DNA of 64,000 bases from Methylobacterium persicinum (GTDB lineage Bacteria; Pseudomonadota; Alphaproteobacteria; Rhizobiales; Beijerinckiaceae): NCBI RefSeq assembly GCF_022179525.1, contig NZ_BPQX01000033.1, positions 186,001 through 250,000 of the forward strand. The letters are read 5' to 3'. The translations under genes were made by a program, and so were the position numbers. Positions 54,520-62,593 of the stretch are shown in pieces (the first letter of the stretch is position 1; every line of letters begins with the position of its first letter). Under the pieces are notes generated by a model that made no database searches, had not been told where the DNA came from, and worked only from the letters and a program-made list of their open reading frames with translations.

Positions 54520-55536
54520 TCAGGCGAGTTTGCCGGTATATTTCTCCAGGATCGACCAACCTTCTTCGCCGTAGCGGCCCTTCCAATCGTTGTAGAAGCC
54601 GGCCTTCCGCAGCTTGTCACGGAAGGGGGCGGGGTCCGGCTTGTTGAAGACCATGCCGTTCTTGGTCAGGTCGTCCTGCAGGCTCGCGTTCAACTTGGCG
54701 ACGTCTTCGCGCTCTTTCATCCCGGCGGCATTGATGTGCTTCGTCACCATGTCCCGAAGGTCCGGGGGCAGACGCTCGAAGGCCCGGCGATTCGCAAGGA
54801 ACCAGTATCCGTCCCACATGTGGTTCGTGAGCGAACAGTATTTCTGCACTTCGTAGAACTTGGTCGTGGAGATGACCGCGAGGGGGTTTTCCTGGCCCTC
54901 GACGATCTTGGTCTGCAGTGCCGAATAGGTCTCGTTCAAGTTGATCGAAGTCGGCGCCGCGTCGAACGCCTTGAACATCGATGTCCAGAGCGGCGACACC
55001 GGCACCCGGATCTTAAAGCCCTTGAAGTCGTCCGGCATCGCGATGGGCCGCGTCGACGAGGTCGTCTGGCGGTAGCCGTTGTCCCAGATCTTCTCCATAG
55101 CGACGAGGTTCGCCTTGGCGATCTGGCCCCGGACCCAGGCCCCGAGTTCACCGTCCATCGCCGCCCAGACCTTGTCGTAGTCGGGAAAGGCGTAGCCGAT
55201 GCCGTTGATCGAGGCGTTCGGCACCAGGGTGGACAGGATCAGCGGCGACATCGTGAAGAATTCGACGCCGCCGTTGCGCAGCTGGCTCAACGTATCCGTG
55301 TCGGACCCGAGCTGGCTGGAGGGGAAGACCTTCAGATCGAAGCGGCCGCCGCTCTCCGTGCGGAGGGCATCGGCCATTTCCCGGGCGCGCACATTCATCG
55401 GGTGCGTGTCGGGCAGGTTATTCGCGTATTTATAGGTAAACTCGGCCCGTTGTGCCCTGGCGACATGGGGCGACGCGACACCAGCGACCACCAGGGTGGA
55501 ACCGGCCGACAGCAGGCGGCGGCGGGTAAAGAGCAT
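54520..55536 (-). CDS. TRAP transporter substrate-binding protein, no adjacent permease
   Basis: This is a 338-residue DctP-family binding protein. The N-terminus MLFTRRRLLSAGSTLVVAGV is a twin-Arg-like signal, cleaved near ARAQRA. The mature part has FTYKYANNLPDTHPMNVRAR and the ligand Arg in DDFKGFKIRVPVSPLWTSMF, then NLNETYSALQTKIVEGQENP. It differs clearly from the DctP at 28797-29801. No DctQ or DctM genes are nearby, so it must use permeases encoded elsewhere or act as a sensor protein. The ATG at 55536 is chosen because the upstream extension has no signal character. The 2-hydroxyacid oxidase gene follows it. Confidence 0.9.
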   Translation of the reverse strand: MLFTRRRLLSAGSTLVVAGVASPHVARAQRAEFTYKYANNLPDTHPMNVRAREMADALRTESGGRFDLKVFPSSQLGSDTDTLSQLRNGGVEFFTMSPLILSTLVPNASINGIGYAFPDYDKVWAAMDGELGAWVRGQIAKANLVAMEKIWDNGYRQTTSSTRPIAMPDDFKGFKIRVPVSPLWTSMFKAFDAAPTSINLNETYSALQTKIVEGQENPLAVISTTKFYEVQKYCSLTNHMWDGYWFLANRRAFERLPPDLRDMVTKHINAAGMKEREDVAKLNASLQDDLTKNGMVFNKPDPAPFRDKLRKAGFYNDWKGRYGEEGWSILEKYTGKLA

Positions 55537-55758
55537 GGCGAACGCCTTCCCGGTCGGGGCCCCTCGGGCCCGGCATTTCCTCGTCACCCACGGGTTGGCC
55601 CCGCGGATTTTGTATGCACCGCCATCGATAGTCGCGGCCAAGGTCGTGTCAATGCATCTTGAGCGTCGGTGGACCAGTGGCGGCGCGGTTGTCAGCGGCC
55701 CTGGATCGGGCCACGCTCAACCTGCGGATCTCGCCGCCGGGCCGAAGCCACGCTGAAG

Positions 55759-56715
55759 ATGCAGAACTGTCTGATCCTGGACGACTACCAGAATGCCGCG
55801 CTCGGGCTGGCGGAGTGGACGCGCCTCGCCGGGCGCGTCGCCGTCGGTACGGTGACGGAGCATATTCCCGACCGCGACGCCCTGGTGGCGCGCCTCACGG
55901 ATGCTGAGATCCTGGTCATCATGCGGGAGCGCACGCCCTTCCCCGCCGCTTTGCTGGAACGGTTGCCGCGGTTGAAGCTGCTCGTCACCAGCGGCATGCG
56001 CAACGCGTCCATCGACCTTGCGGCCGCGCGTGCCCGGGGCATCACCGTCTGCGGCACCGATTCGAGCCCGACGCCGCCCACGGAGCTGACCTGGGCGCTG
56101 ATCCTCGGCCTTGCCCGTCACCTGCCCTTGGAGGTCGCGAACCTGCGTGGCGGCGGGCCGTGGCAGAGCACCATCGGCGCCGACTTGTCGGGGGCAACCC
56201 TCGGCATCCTCGGCCTCGGCAAAATCGGAGCGCGCGTCGCGCAGGCCGGGCGCGCGTTCGGGATGAATGTCGTCGCTTGGAGTCAGAACCTCACCGCCGG
56301 ACAAGCTGAGGAGGCCGGGGTGGCGTTGGCGCCGTCGAAGGACGCTTTGTTCGAGGCGGCGGATTTCCTGACGCTTCACCTCGTCCTGAGCGACCGCAGC
56401 CGAAGTATCGTCGGCGAGGATGAGCTGCGGCGGATGCGGCCGAGCGCGTACCTCGTCAACACGTCCCGCGCCGGGCTCGTGGATCAGTCCGCGCTTCTGC
56501 GGGCGTTGGAGGAGGGCTGGATCGCCGGCGCCGGCCTCGACGTGTTTGAAACCGAGCCGCTGCCCGCAGACAGCCCGTTCCGCCGCCTGCCGAACGTCCT
56601 TGCCCTGCCCCACCTCGGCTACGTCTCGCGGGCGAACTACACGCGCTTCTTCACGCAGGCGGTGGAAGATATCGAGGCCTGGCTTGCCGGGGCGCCTGTC
56701 CGCTTGTTGGGCTGA
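55759..56715 (+). CDS. D-2-hydroxyacid dehydrogenase
   Basis: This is a 318-residue NAD-dependent dehydrogenase of the SerA/GyaR group, which reduces 2-oxoacids to D-2-hydroxyacids or the reverse. The Rossmann motif is LGILGLGKIGARVAQAGRAF. The catalytic Arg, Glu and His are in LVNTSRAGLVDQ, AGLDVFETEPLP and LALPHLGYVSRANY. No C-terminal ACT domain is present, so it is not a full SerA. The ATG at 55759 (MQNCLILDDYQNAALGL) is chosen; the upstream frame is not conserved. It is divergent from the TRAP binding protein and FAD-linked oxidase, suggesting a shared hydroxyacid theme. Confidence 0.9.
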   Translation: MQNCLILDDYQNAALGLAEWTRLAGRVAVGTVTEHIPDRDALVARLTDAEILVIMRERTPFPAALLERLPRLKLLVTSGMRNASIDLAAARARGITVCGTDSSPTPPTELTWALILGLARHLPLEVANLRGGGPWQSTIGADLSGATLGILGLGKIGARVAQAGRAFGMNVVAWSQNLTAGQAEEAGVALAPSKDALFEAADFLTLHLVLSDRSRSIVGEDELRRMRPSAYLVNTSRAGLVDQSALLRALEEGWIAGAGLDVFETEPLPADSPFRRLPNVLALPHLGYVSRANYTRFFTQAVEDIEAWLAGAPVRLLG

Positions 56716-56721
56716 GCGCCT

Positions 56722-57816
56722 TCAACCGGCCCGCGGGTCGAGGGCGTCGGTGAGGCCGTCGCCCAGCAGGTTCAGGCAGACCAACGTGGCGATCAGGAAC
56801 GTGGCCGGCGCTGCGAGCATGTGGGGCGCCGCCTCGATGGCCCGCGCCCCCTCGGCGATCAACACGCCCCAGCTCGTCTCGGGCTCCTGCACGCCGAGCC
56901 CGAGGAACGACAGAAAGCTCTCGAGCAGGATGACCCGCGGCACGAGGAGCGTCGCCGCCACCGCCACTGGCCCAAGGGTGTTCGGCACCACGTGCCGCCG
57001 GATGATTCCCGCGGCGGGGAGGCCGAGGGCGCGCGCGGCGCGAACGAAGTCGCGTTCACGCAGGGATAGGGTCTGCGCCCGGACGATCCGCGCCATGTCG
57101 AGCCATTCGACGGCGGCGATGGCAAGCAGCATCAGGACGAGGCTCGCCCGGAAGAACACCAGCAGCTTGATGACGAAGAAGACGAAGGGCAGCGCGTAGA
57201 GCGCGTCCACCACCCGCATCATCGCCGCATCGACGGCCCCGCCCGCGAAGCCGGCCACCGCTCCGTAGGTGACGCCGATCAGGAGGGCCACCGCCGTCGC
57301 CGTCAGTCCGACCGCCAGGGAGATGCGCCCGGCCACGAGGCTACGCGTCAGCAGATCGCGCCCGTGGATATCGGTGCCGAGGAGGAAGCGGAGCCGCTTC
57401 ACCGCAACTTCGAGGGTCAGGCGCCGCCCGTCGTCCTCATTTGCCGCGACGACGGCCGGGCCGAACAGGTCGGATCGCGGCAGGTAGACGAGGCTGCGCC
57501 GGTCGATGGGCTGGTCCGCGGCAAGGACGAGCCGCAGATTATCGCCGACGCGATCCGCCGCGACCACCCGGGCACGCATGCGGAACGCGATGCGGTTCAG
57601 GGCGGGTGTGAGATGCGCCGCATCCGGCTGCGGTGTCAGCCCGGCCGGCAACTGGCGGAGGTCGGGATAGAAGCGGTCCGGCGCATGACCCGTCAGGGCA
57701 GGGCCGACGAGGCAGGCCGCCGCAAGGAGCGTCAGGACGACGAGGGCCGTTATCGCTCCACGCTCGCGCACCAATCGCCCGAGGAACTGCCGCCCGGGCC
57801 CGCCCTGCCCGCTCAT
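56722..57816 (-). CDS. oppC: oligopeptide ABC transporter permease OppC, with enlarged periplasmic loop
   Basis: This is a 364-residue inner-membrane permease. From GTDIHGRDLLTR onward it reads like standard OppC: AGRISLAVGLTATAVALLIG, EWLDMARIVRAQTLSLRERD, RHVVPNTLGPVAVAATLLVP, and the closing LLGDGLTDALDPRAG. Between the first helix (about 21-43) and GTD there are about 100 residues instead of the roughly 30 of E. coli OppC, a polar beta-rich periplasmic insert. The ATG at 57816 overlaps the OppB stop by four bases. No oppD or oppF follows; the next gene is convergent, seven bases away. Confidence 0.9.
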   Translation of the reverse strand: MSGQGGPGRQFLGRLVRERGAITALVVLTLLAAACLVGPALTGHAPDRFYPDLRQLPAGLTPQPDAAHLTPALNRIAFRMRARVVAADRVGDNLRLVLAADQPIDRRSLVYLPRSDLFGPAVVAANEDDGRRLTLEVAVKRLRFLLGTDIHGRDLLTRSLVAGRISLAVGLTATAVALLIGVTYGAVAGFAGGAVDAAMMRVVDALYALPFVFFVIKLLVFFRASLVLMLLAIAAVEWLDMARIVRAQTLSLRERDFVRAARALGLPAAGIIRRHVVPNTLGPVAVAATLLVPRVILLESFLSFLGLGVQEPETSWGVLIAEGARAIEAAPHMLAAPATFLIATLVCLNLLGDGLTDALDPRAG

Positions 57817-58736
57817 GCGTCCGTCCGCAGGCGTGGATCGAGCCATGCGCAGGCGAGGTCGGCGGCGAGGTTCAGGACGATGACGAGGGCCGCCACCAGC
57901 AGCACCACGCCCATGACCAAAGTGTAGTCCCGATTGAGCGCGCCCTCGACGAAATAGCGCCCGATCCCGGGCAGTCCGAAGATCGTTTCGACGACGACCG
58001 ACCCGGTGAGAAGGGCGGCGGCGAGCGGTCCGAGATAGGCCACCACGGGCAAGAGGGCGCCCCGGAGCGCGTGTCTAACAACCCGGCCTGGCGGGAGTCC
58101 GAACGCGCGCATGGTCCGGATCGGCTGGGTGCGAAGCACTTCCCCGAGGGAGGCGCGGGTCAGCCGCGCCAGGGCGCCGACCTGCGGCAGGGCGAGGGTG
58201 GCGACGGGCAGCACGAGGTGGCGCGGGTCGCCGTCCTCCCAGCCGCTCAGGGGAAGCCATCGAAGGGTCAGCCCAAAGGCGATCTGAAGCAGCGGGGCGA
58301 CAACGAAGCTCGGCAAGGACAGTGTGAGCGCGGCGGACAGACCGATGGCGCGGTCGATCCATCCGCCCCGACGCAGGGCGGCGGCGCAGCCCAAGCCGAT
58401 GCCGAGACAGCAGGAGACGGCGAGCGCCAGCACTCCAAGGGTCGCTGAGACGGGTAAACCACGGCCGATCAGCCCCGCCACAGTCATGTCCCGGAACGAG
58501 AAGGAGGGTCCGAGATCCCCCCTTATCAGGGAGGCGAGGTAGCTGCCGAACTGCACGATGAGCGGCCTGTCGAGACCATAGACCTTCCGCAGATTCTCCA
58601 TCGCCGCCGGAGAGAGGGGCCGCTCGAGATCGAACGGCCCACCGGGCGCGAGGCGCATGAGGAAGAAGCTCACGGCGACGACGGCCAACAAAGTCGGCAC
58701 ACCTTGCCCCAACCGCCGCAGGACAAGCCCGATCAC
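57813..58736 (-). CDS. oppB: oligopeptide ABC transporter permease OppB
   Basis: This is a 307-residue permease. It begins MIGLVLRRLGQGVPTLLAVV, has the SFFLMRLAPGGPF motif, and continues with KVYGLDRPLIVQFGSYLASL and RGDLGPSFSFRDMTV, all typical OppB. The EAA loop is RTMRAFGLPPGRVVRHAL. Its start overlaps the OppA stop and its stop overlaps the OppC start, so the three transport genes are tightly coupled. Confidence 0.92.
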   Translation of the reverse strand: MIGLVLRRLGQGVPTLLAVVAVSFFLMRLAPGGPFDLERPLSPAAMENLRKVYGLDRPLIVQFGSYLASLIRGDLGPSFSFRDMTVAGLIGRGLPVSATLGVLALAVSCCLGIGLGCAAALRRGGWIDRAIGLSAALTLSLPSFVVAPLLQIAFGLTLRWLPLSGWEDGDPRHLVLPVATLALPQVGALARLTRASLGEVLRTQPIRTMRAFGLPPGRVVRHALRGALLPVVAYLGPLAAALLTGSVVVETIFGLPGIGRYFVEGALNRDYTLVMGVVLLVAALVIVLNLAADLACAWLDPRLRTDA

Positions 58737-60325
58737 GCGACGAGGCTCAGGTAGCGGGTGGGTGCCGCGTTCCGAAGGTTGGGATGGTAGCCACGAAGCC
58801 GCGGGGCGATGAGCGCCTTCGTTCGGTAGTGCATCAGCGGAATCCAGGGCAGCTCGCGCAAGGCGATCGCTTCAGCGGCGTAGAGAAGGTTGGCGCGCCG
58901 TGTCAGATCCATTTCCCGGGCAGCCTCGGCCAGGAGCCGGTCGTATTCCGCATCCGACCAGTGCCCGGCATTGAACCCGTCATTGCCGGTCTGGAGCAGG
59001 AAAAGAAAATTCTGCGGGTCCGAATAGTCGGCCACCCACGACATCCGAGCGATATCGAAATCACCCCCGTCGCGGAGATAGGCGAAATGCGTCTTTGCAT
59101 CCGTGTAGACGAAACGGGTGACGACGCCGAGATCGCGCCACATCTCCGCAAGCGCCACCGCCGTATTGCGGTTATTGTCGCTCATGTTGAAGCGATACTC
59201 GACGTGAAGCGGATTGGTCTTCGGATCGTAGCCCGCTGCCGCGAGCAACCCCCTCGCCTCCTCCTCATGGTCGATGGGAAGACCCTTGCGCCCCTCGATT
59301 TCGGGGGGCGTGCGGTAATGGTCGAGGCCGTCCGGGCAGAGGGAGTAGGCCGGGCTCATCGTGCCGCCGAAGATCGCTTCAGCGAGGTATTCCCGGTCGA
59401 TCACCAGGGATAACGCGCGCCGCACGCGGACATCCGTGAACGGCCGCTTGCGCGTGTTGAGGGCAAGCGCCGCAAGGCCGAGCGCCGGCCCGAGCACCAC
59501 CTGCGTACCGAACCGCGCGCGCAGGGTATCCATCTGGTCGCCCGGCAGGTCGGACAGGGAATCGATCTCGCCGGCGGCATAGCGGCGGACGGCCCCCGAG
59601 AGATCTGGAGTGGGCACATAGGCGATCCGGCTAATCGCCACCGAACCCGCATCCGGGTGATGGGGATTGACCTCCAGCAGAATCCGGTCGCCCGGAACGC
59701 GATCCACGAGCCGGTAGGGACCGTTCGTGACGAGGTTGCCCGGCCTCGTGAAGGCCTCGCCGTAACGGGCGATGGAGGCAGCGTGGACGGGCGCCGCCGT
59801 CTGGTGGGTCAGGAGTTCGAGGAAATAGGGTGTCGGCTGTTCAAGACGGATCTCCACGGTGGCGGGATCGAGGGCGGCGACACCCAGGTTCACGACCGGC
59901 CTCTCACCGCGGTTCACGGCTGCAGCCCCGGCAATTGGATAGAGAACTTCGGCGTACTTGGCCCCCGTCGCCGGATCCATGATCCGTCGAAGGGAGAAGA
60001 CGAAGTCGTCCGCTGTGACGGCGTCACCGTTTGACCAGCGGCCGTCCGGCCGCAGGGTGAAGCGGTAGGTCATGCCATCGGCCGAGGCGGACCAGTCCTT
60101 CGCTGCGCCAGACACGATGGCGCCGCGGTTGTCGTAGGTGAGAAGCCCGTCGCAGAGGTCGCGCAGCAGATGCGCCTCCGCGACCGTCGAGGACTTATGC
60201 GGATCGAGCGTTTCAGGATCGGCATCGTTGCCCCGGCGGTACAGGGTATCCGCCGCGGCGGCGGCCGGGCCGTACAGGGCGAGTGCGGTGGAGCCGGCGA
60301 GCCAGTCCCGCCGCCGCAGGCGCAT
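58733..60325 (-). CDS. oppA: oligopeptide-type ABC transporter substrate-binding protein OppA
   Basis: This is a 530-residue periplasmic binding protein of the OppA/MppA family (SBP class C). The signal is MRLRRRDWLAGSTALALYGP ending AAAAADTLYR. The mature part opens RGNDADPETLDPHKSSTVAE and contains RFTLRPDGRWSNGDAVTADD, VYTDAKTHFAYLRDGGDFDI and MSWVADYSDPQNFLFLLQTG, all close to authentic OppA. The ATG at 60325 overlaps the stop of the GlcG-type gene by one base (TGATG). Ligands of this family are oligopeptides, but MppA and DppA also carry heme precursors or heme. Confidence 0.92.
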   Translation of the reverse strand: MRLRRRDWLAGSTALALYGPAAAAADTLYRRGNDADPETLDPHKSSTVAEAHLLRDLCDGLLTYDNRGAIVSGAAKDWSASADGMTYRFTLRPDGRWSNGDAVTADDFVFSLRRIMDPATGAKYAEVLYPIAGAAAVNRGERPVVNLGVAALDPATVEIRLEQPTPYFLELLTHQTAAPVHAASIARYGEAFTRPGNLVTNGPYRLVDRVPGDRILLEVNPHHPDAGSVAISRIAYVPTPDLSGAVRRYAAGEIDSLSDLPGDQMDTLRARFGTQVVLGPALGLAALALNTRKRPFTDVRVRRALSLVIDREYLAEAIFGGTMSPAYSLCPDGLDHYRTPPEIEGRKGLPIDHEEEARGLLAAAGYDPKTNPLHVEYRFNMSDNNRNTAVALAEMWRDLGVVTRFVYTDAKTHFAYLRDGGDFDIARMSWVADYSDPQNFLFLLQTGNDGFNAGHWSDAEYDRLLAEAAREMDLTRRANLLYAAEAIALRELPWIPLMHYRTKALIAPRLRGYHPNLRNAAPTRYLSLVA

Positions 60326-60762
60326 CAGGCGCCGGTCTCGGCCTTGAGCCCCGCGGCTTCGATGCCGGCCACGGCGCAGATCTCGTCGTTGTCGGAGGTA
60401 TCGCCCGAGATGCCGACGGCGCCAAGCAGCCGCCCCTCGGCCGATCGGACGAGCACGCCGCCGGGCACCGGCACCAGGGCCGCGGGTCCTGCGACATGGC
60501 TGACGGCCGCGATGAAGTAGGGTTGGGCCTCTGCGCGGGCATGGAGCGCCCGCGTGCCCAGGCCGAGGGCTAACGCGCCATTCGCCTTGCCGCAGGCGAT
60601 CTCCGCGCGGCGGAGGGAGGTCCCGTCCTCGACCTCCACGCATTTCAGCGCGCCGCGCGCATCGTACACGACCACCGCCATAGGCTTCAGCCCATGTTCC
60701 CGCGCCGTGGCTAGGGCTTTGGCCACGATGGTGCGGGCGGCATCGAGGGAGAGGTCGATCAT
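60325..60762 (-). CDS. GlcG/HbpS-type heme-binding family protein
   Basis: This is a 145-residue protein of the GlcG/HbpS (DUF336) family. It begins MIDLSLDAARTIVAKALATA, followed by VVVYDARGALKCVEVEDGTS, and carries the glycine-rich GPAALVPVPGGVLVRSAEGR then LLGAVGISGDTSDNDEICAV, the strongly conserved family region. No signal peptide is visible, so it is probably cytoplasmic. HbpS in Streptomyces binds heme and controls a two-component sensor; many relatives have no known ligand. It overlaps OppA and follows the GAF gene by 18 bases. Confidence 0.88.
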   Translation of the reverse strand: MIDLSLDAARTIVAKALATAREHGLKPMAVVVYDARGALKCVEVEDGTSLRRAEIACGKANGALALGLGTRALHARAEAQPYFIAAVSHVAGPAALVPVPGGVLVRSAEGRLLGAVGISGDTSDNDEICAVAGIEAAGLKAETGA

Positions 60763-60780
60763 CGGCTCGGGATTCCGGAA

Positions 60781-61278
60781 CTAGGTCTGCGACAGGCGGG
60801 AGAAGGCAGCCCCGGCGACCTGCGCCAGAACTTCCAATCGCCTGACCGTAGCATGGTCCGGTTCGACATAGGCACACCAATAGGCGCCCAGGGCGGCCAC
60901 CGGTTCCGGTGCGCCCATCGGCACCATGGCAAGGCTGCGCATGGACGTCCGGTGATAGGCGATCTGGGGAACGCGGGGGTCGCCCTCGAGATCGGGAATG
61001 ACCACCGACTCCCGGTTCAGCATTGCCCAGCCGGAGACGCACTCGGTCATTGGGAAACGGGCGCCCCGCCAAAGGGGCTCGATCGCATCCTCGGCGACAT
61101 AATGGCAGACGCCATCCACGCGGAGGACCACGGCGATTCCATCCGACCCCACGATGTCGCGGGCGGTATCACACAGGACGGCGGCCACTTCGTCGATGGA
61201 GCGCGCAGCCGCTAGCCGCTTCGCGGCTACAGCCAACCTCATCCCCTGGTCATCTTCGCAATCGATTGTCAGCAACAT
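60781..61278 (-). CDS. stand-alone GAF domain protein
   Basis: This is an about 165-residue protein that is almost entirely one GAF domain. The start is the ATG at 61278 (MLLTIDCEDDQGMRLAV); a TTG at 61308 and an ATG at 61242 are alternatives. Typical stretches are AKRLAAARSIDEVAAVLCDT, MTECVSGWAMLNRESVVIPD and SMRSLAMVPMGAPEPVAALG, close to GAF domains of rhizobial sensor kinases, but no kinase, cyclase or HTH follows. It heads an operon with the GlcG-type gene and oppABC. It may sense a small ligand or redox state in partnership with the GlcG protein, an inference. Confidence 0.78.
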   Translation of the reverse strand: MLLTIDCEDDQGMRLAVAAKRLAAARSIDEVAAVLCDTARDIVGSDGIAVVLRVDGVCHYVAEDAIEPLWRGARFPMTECVSGWAMLNRESVVIPDLEGDPRVPQIAYHRTSMRSLAMVPMGAPEPVAALGAYWCAYVEPDHATVRRLEVLAQVAGAAFSRLSQT

Positions 61279-61686
61279 TGAGAAACTCGCGATGAACCAT
61301 CGCTGCAAGGGATCTCACGACCCTCGCACATCTACAGTCCATAAAGCCGGAATGCGTCAAACCCGTTCCACGGCTAAGCTATCGCCACGGTGCGTCGCTC
61401 GTCGTCGCGCCCGCGACACACCCGTTAAAAACCGCACGAAGGATGCGCCTGATATTCAATTATATGGGTATCATTACCTAAAGCAGCGTTCCCCTGATCC
61501 CATCGGCGATGGTCGCAAAAGTTTGCGGGACGGCGTACGCATCGGGCTCAATCGCGATCCGATGATCAACACCGATCACCTCGCCGCGCATGCCGCGGCG
61601 TGATTGACGCTTCAACGGTTTGCCAGCCTCGTGCAACATGCCGGGGCAAGGAAGCTCCGCTGAACCAAATTCCGTAACGGCAGGAT
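61279..61686. other. divergent intergenic region before the GAF operon and ccdA-type gene
   Basis: This roughly 400-base region separates two divergent start codons and contains no credible gene. Around 61455-61483 there is a notable AT-rich stretch (GATATTCAATTATATGGG and TATCATTACC) in an otherwise GC-rich window. Promoters for both directions should lie here. I could not find a clear operator. Confidence 0.45.
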
Positions 61687-62406
61687 ATGATCGCAACCTT
61701 CGGCCTCGCTTTCGTCGCGGGCATCCTTTCGGTGCTTTCGCCTTGCGTATTGCCGCTTCTGCCGCTGGTGCTCGGCGCGGCGGCGTCCGAGCATCGGCTC
61801 GGCCCGGCTGCCCTGGCCGCGGGGCTCGCCCTGTCCTTCGTGGCCATCGGCCTGTTCGTGGCAACGATCGGTTTCGCCATTGGTCTGGATGCCGGCCTCT
61901 TCCGGACGGGCGCGGCCATCATGCTGATCCTCGTCGGACTCGTGCTGATGCTCCCGGTCGCCCAGACCCGGTTGGCCGCCGCCGCGGGACCGGTGAGCGA
62001 CTGGACCGAACGTCGCTTCGGCGGCTTCTCGACCGCAGGTCTGCCCGGTCAGTTCGGCGTGGGGCTGCTCCTCGGCGCGGTGTGGAGCCCCTGCGTCGGG
62101 CCGACATTGGGCGCCGCCTCGCTCCTCGCCTCGCAGGGGCGGGACCTCGGGGTGGTGGGGCTGACGATGCTGCTCTTCGGCCTTGGAGCGGCTCTGCCGC
62201 TCCTTCTGCTCGGGACCTTATCCCGCGAATTGCTGATGCGTTGGCGCGACCGCATGATGGGCGCCGGCAAGGGGATGAAGGCCGCCCTCGGCCTGATTCT
62301 CATTTGTACGGGTTTCATGATCGCGACCGGCCTCGATAAGACCGCCGAGGCCGCTTTGGTCGAGGCATCTCCGGACTGGCTTACGACTCTCACGACACGC
62401 CTGTGA
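61687..62406 (+). CDS. CcdA/DsbD-family membrane thiol-electron transporter
   Basis: This is a 239-residue protein with six helices, of the cytochrome c biogenesis CcdA family, which carries reducing power across the membrane. The two redox cysteines are in SVLSPCVLPLLPLVLG (first helix) and GAVWSPCVGPTLGAASLL (fourth helix), both in the S-P-C-V context of the family. It lacks the periplasmic domains of DsbD. It is 187 bases upstream of cydA on the same strand; a role in maturing the oxidase or in periplasmic reduction is plausible but not shown. Confidence 0.9.
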   Translation: MIATFGLAFVAGILSVLSPCVLPLLPLVLGAAASEHRLGPAALAAGLALSFVAIGLFVATIGFAIGLDAGLFRTGAAIMLILVGLVLMLPVAQTRLAAAAGPVSDWTERRFGGFSTAGLPGQFGVGLLLGAVWSPCVGPTLGAASLLASQGRDLGVVGLTMLLFGLGAALPLLLLGTLSRELLMRWRDRMMGAGKGMKAALGLILICTGFMIATGLDKTAEAALVEASPDWLTTLTTRL

Positions 62407-62593
62407 CAGCCGTCCCCGTATCAAAGTCGGGTCAATACAACTTTTGCTAATATTCTCGCGCCGATTTCGGCGAATTTCGCAATCTTCGTGAGACATTGAC
62501 GCGCCTGATACGCGGCTTAAGGATCGCGGGAGATGCGTCGCTGAGTCGGCCGGTCCGGCCTTCCCCCGGCCATCCGCCACGGGGAGCGTTCCG

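Noticed and set aside
60326-61072. N-terminal extension of the OppA frame to 779 residues
   Set aside because: The extension overlaps the GlcG-type and GAF genes; a clear signal peptide starts at 60325.
61309-61603. Plus-strand frame in the gap before the ccdA-type gene
   Set aside because: It overlaps the antisense of the GAF gene, lacks a ribosome-binding site and has no domain-like sequence.
62496-62506. Possible FNR-type box before cydA (TTGAC-GCGC-CTGAT)
   Set aside because: It does not match TTGAT-N4-ATCAA; the second half-site is wrong, so it is probably chance.
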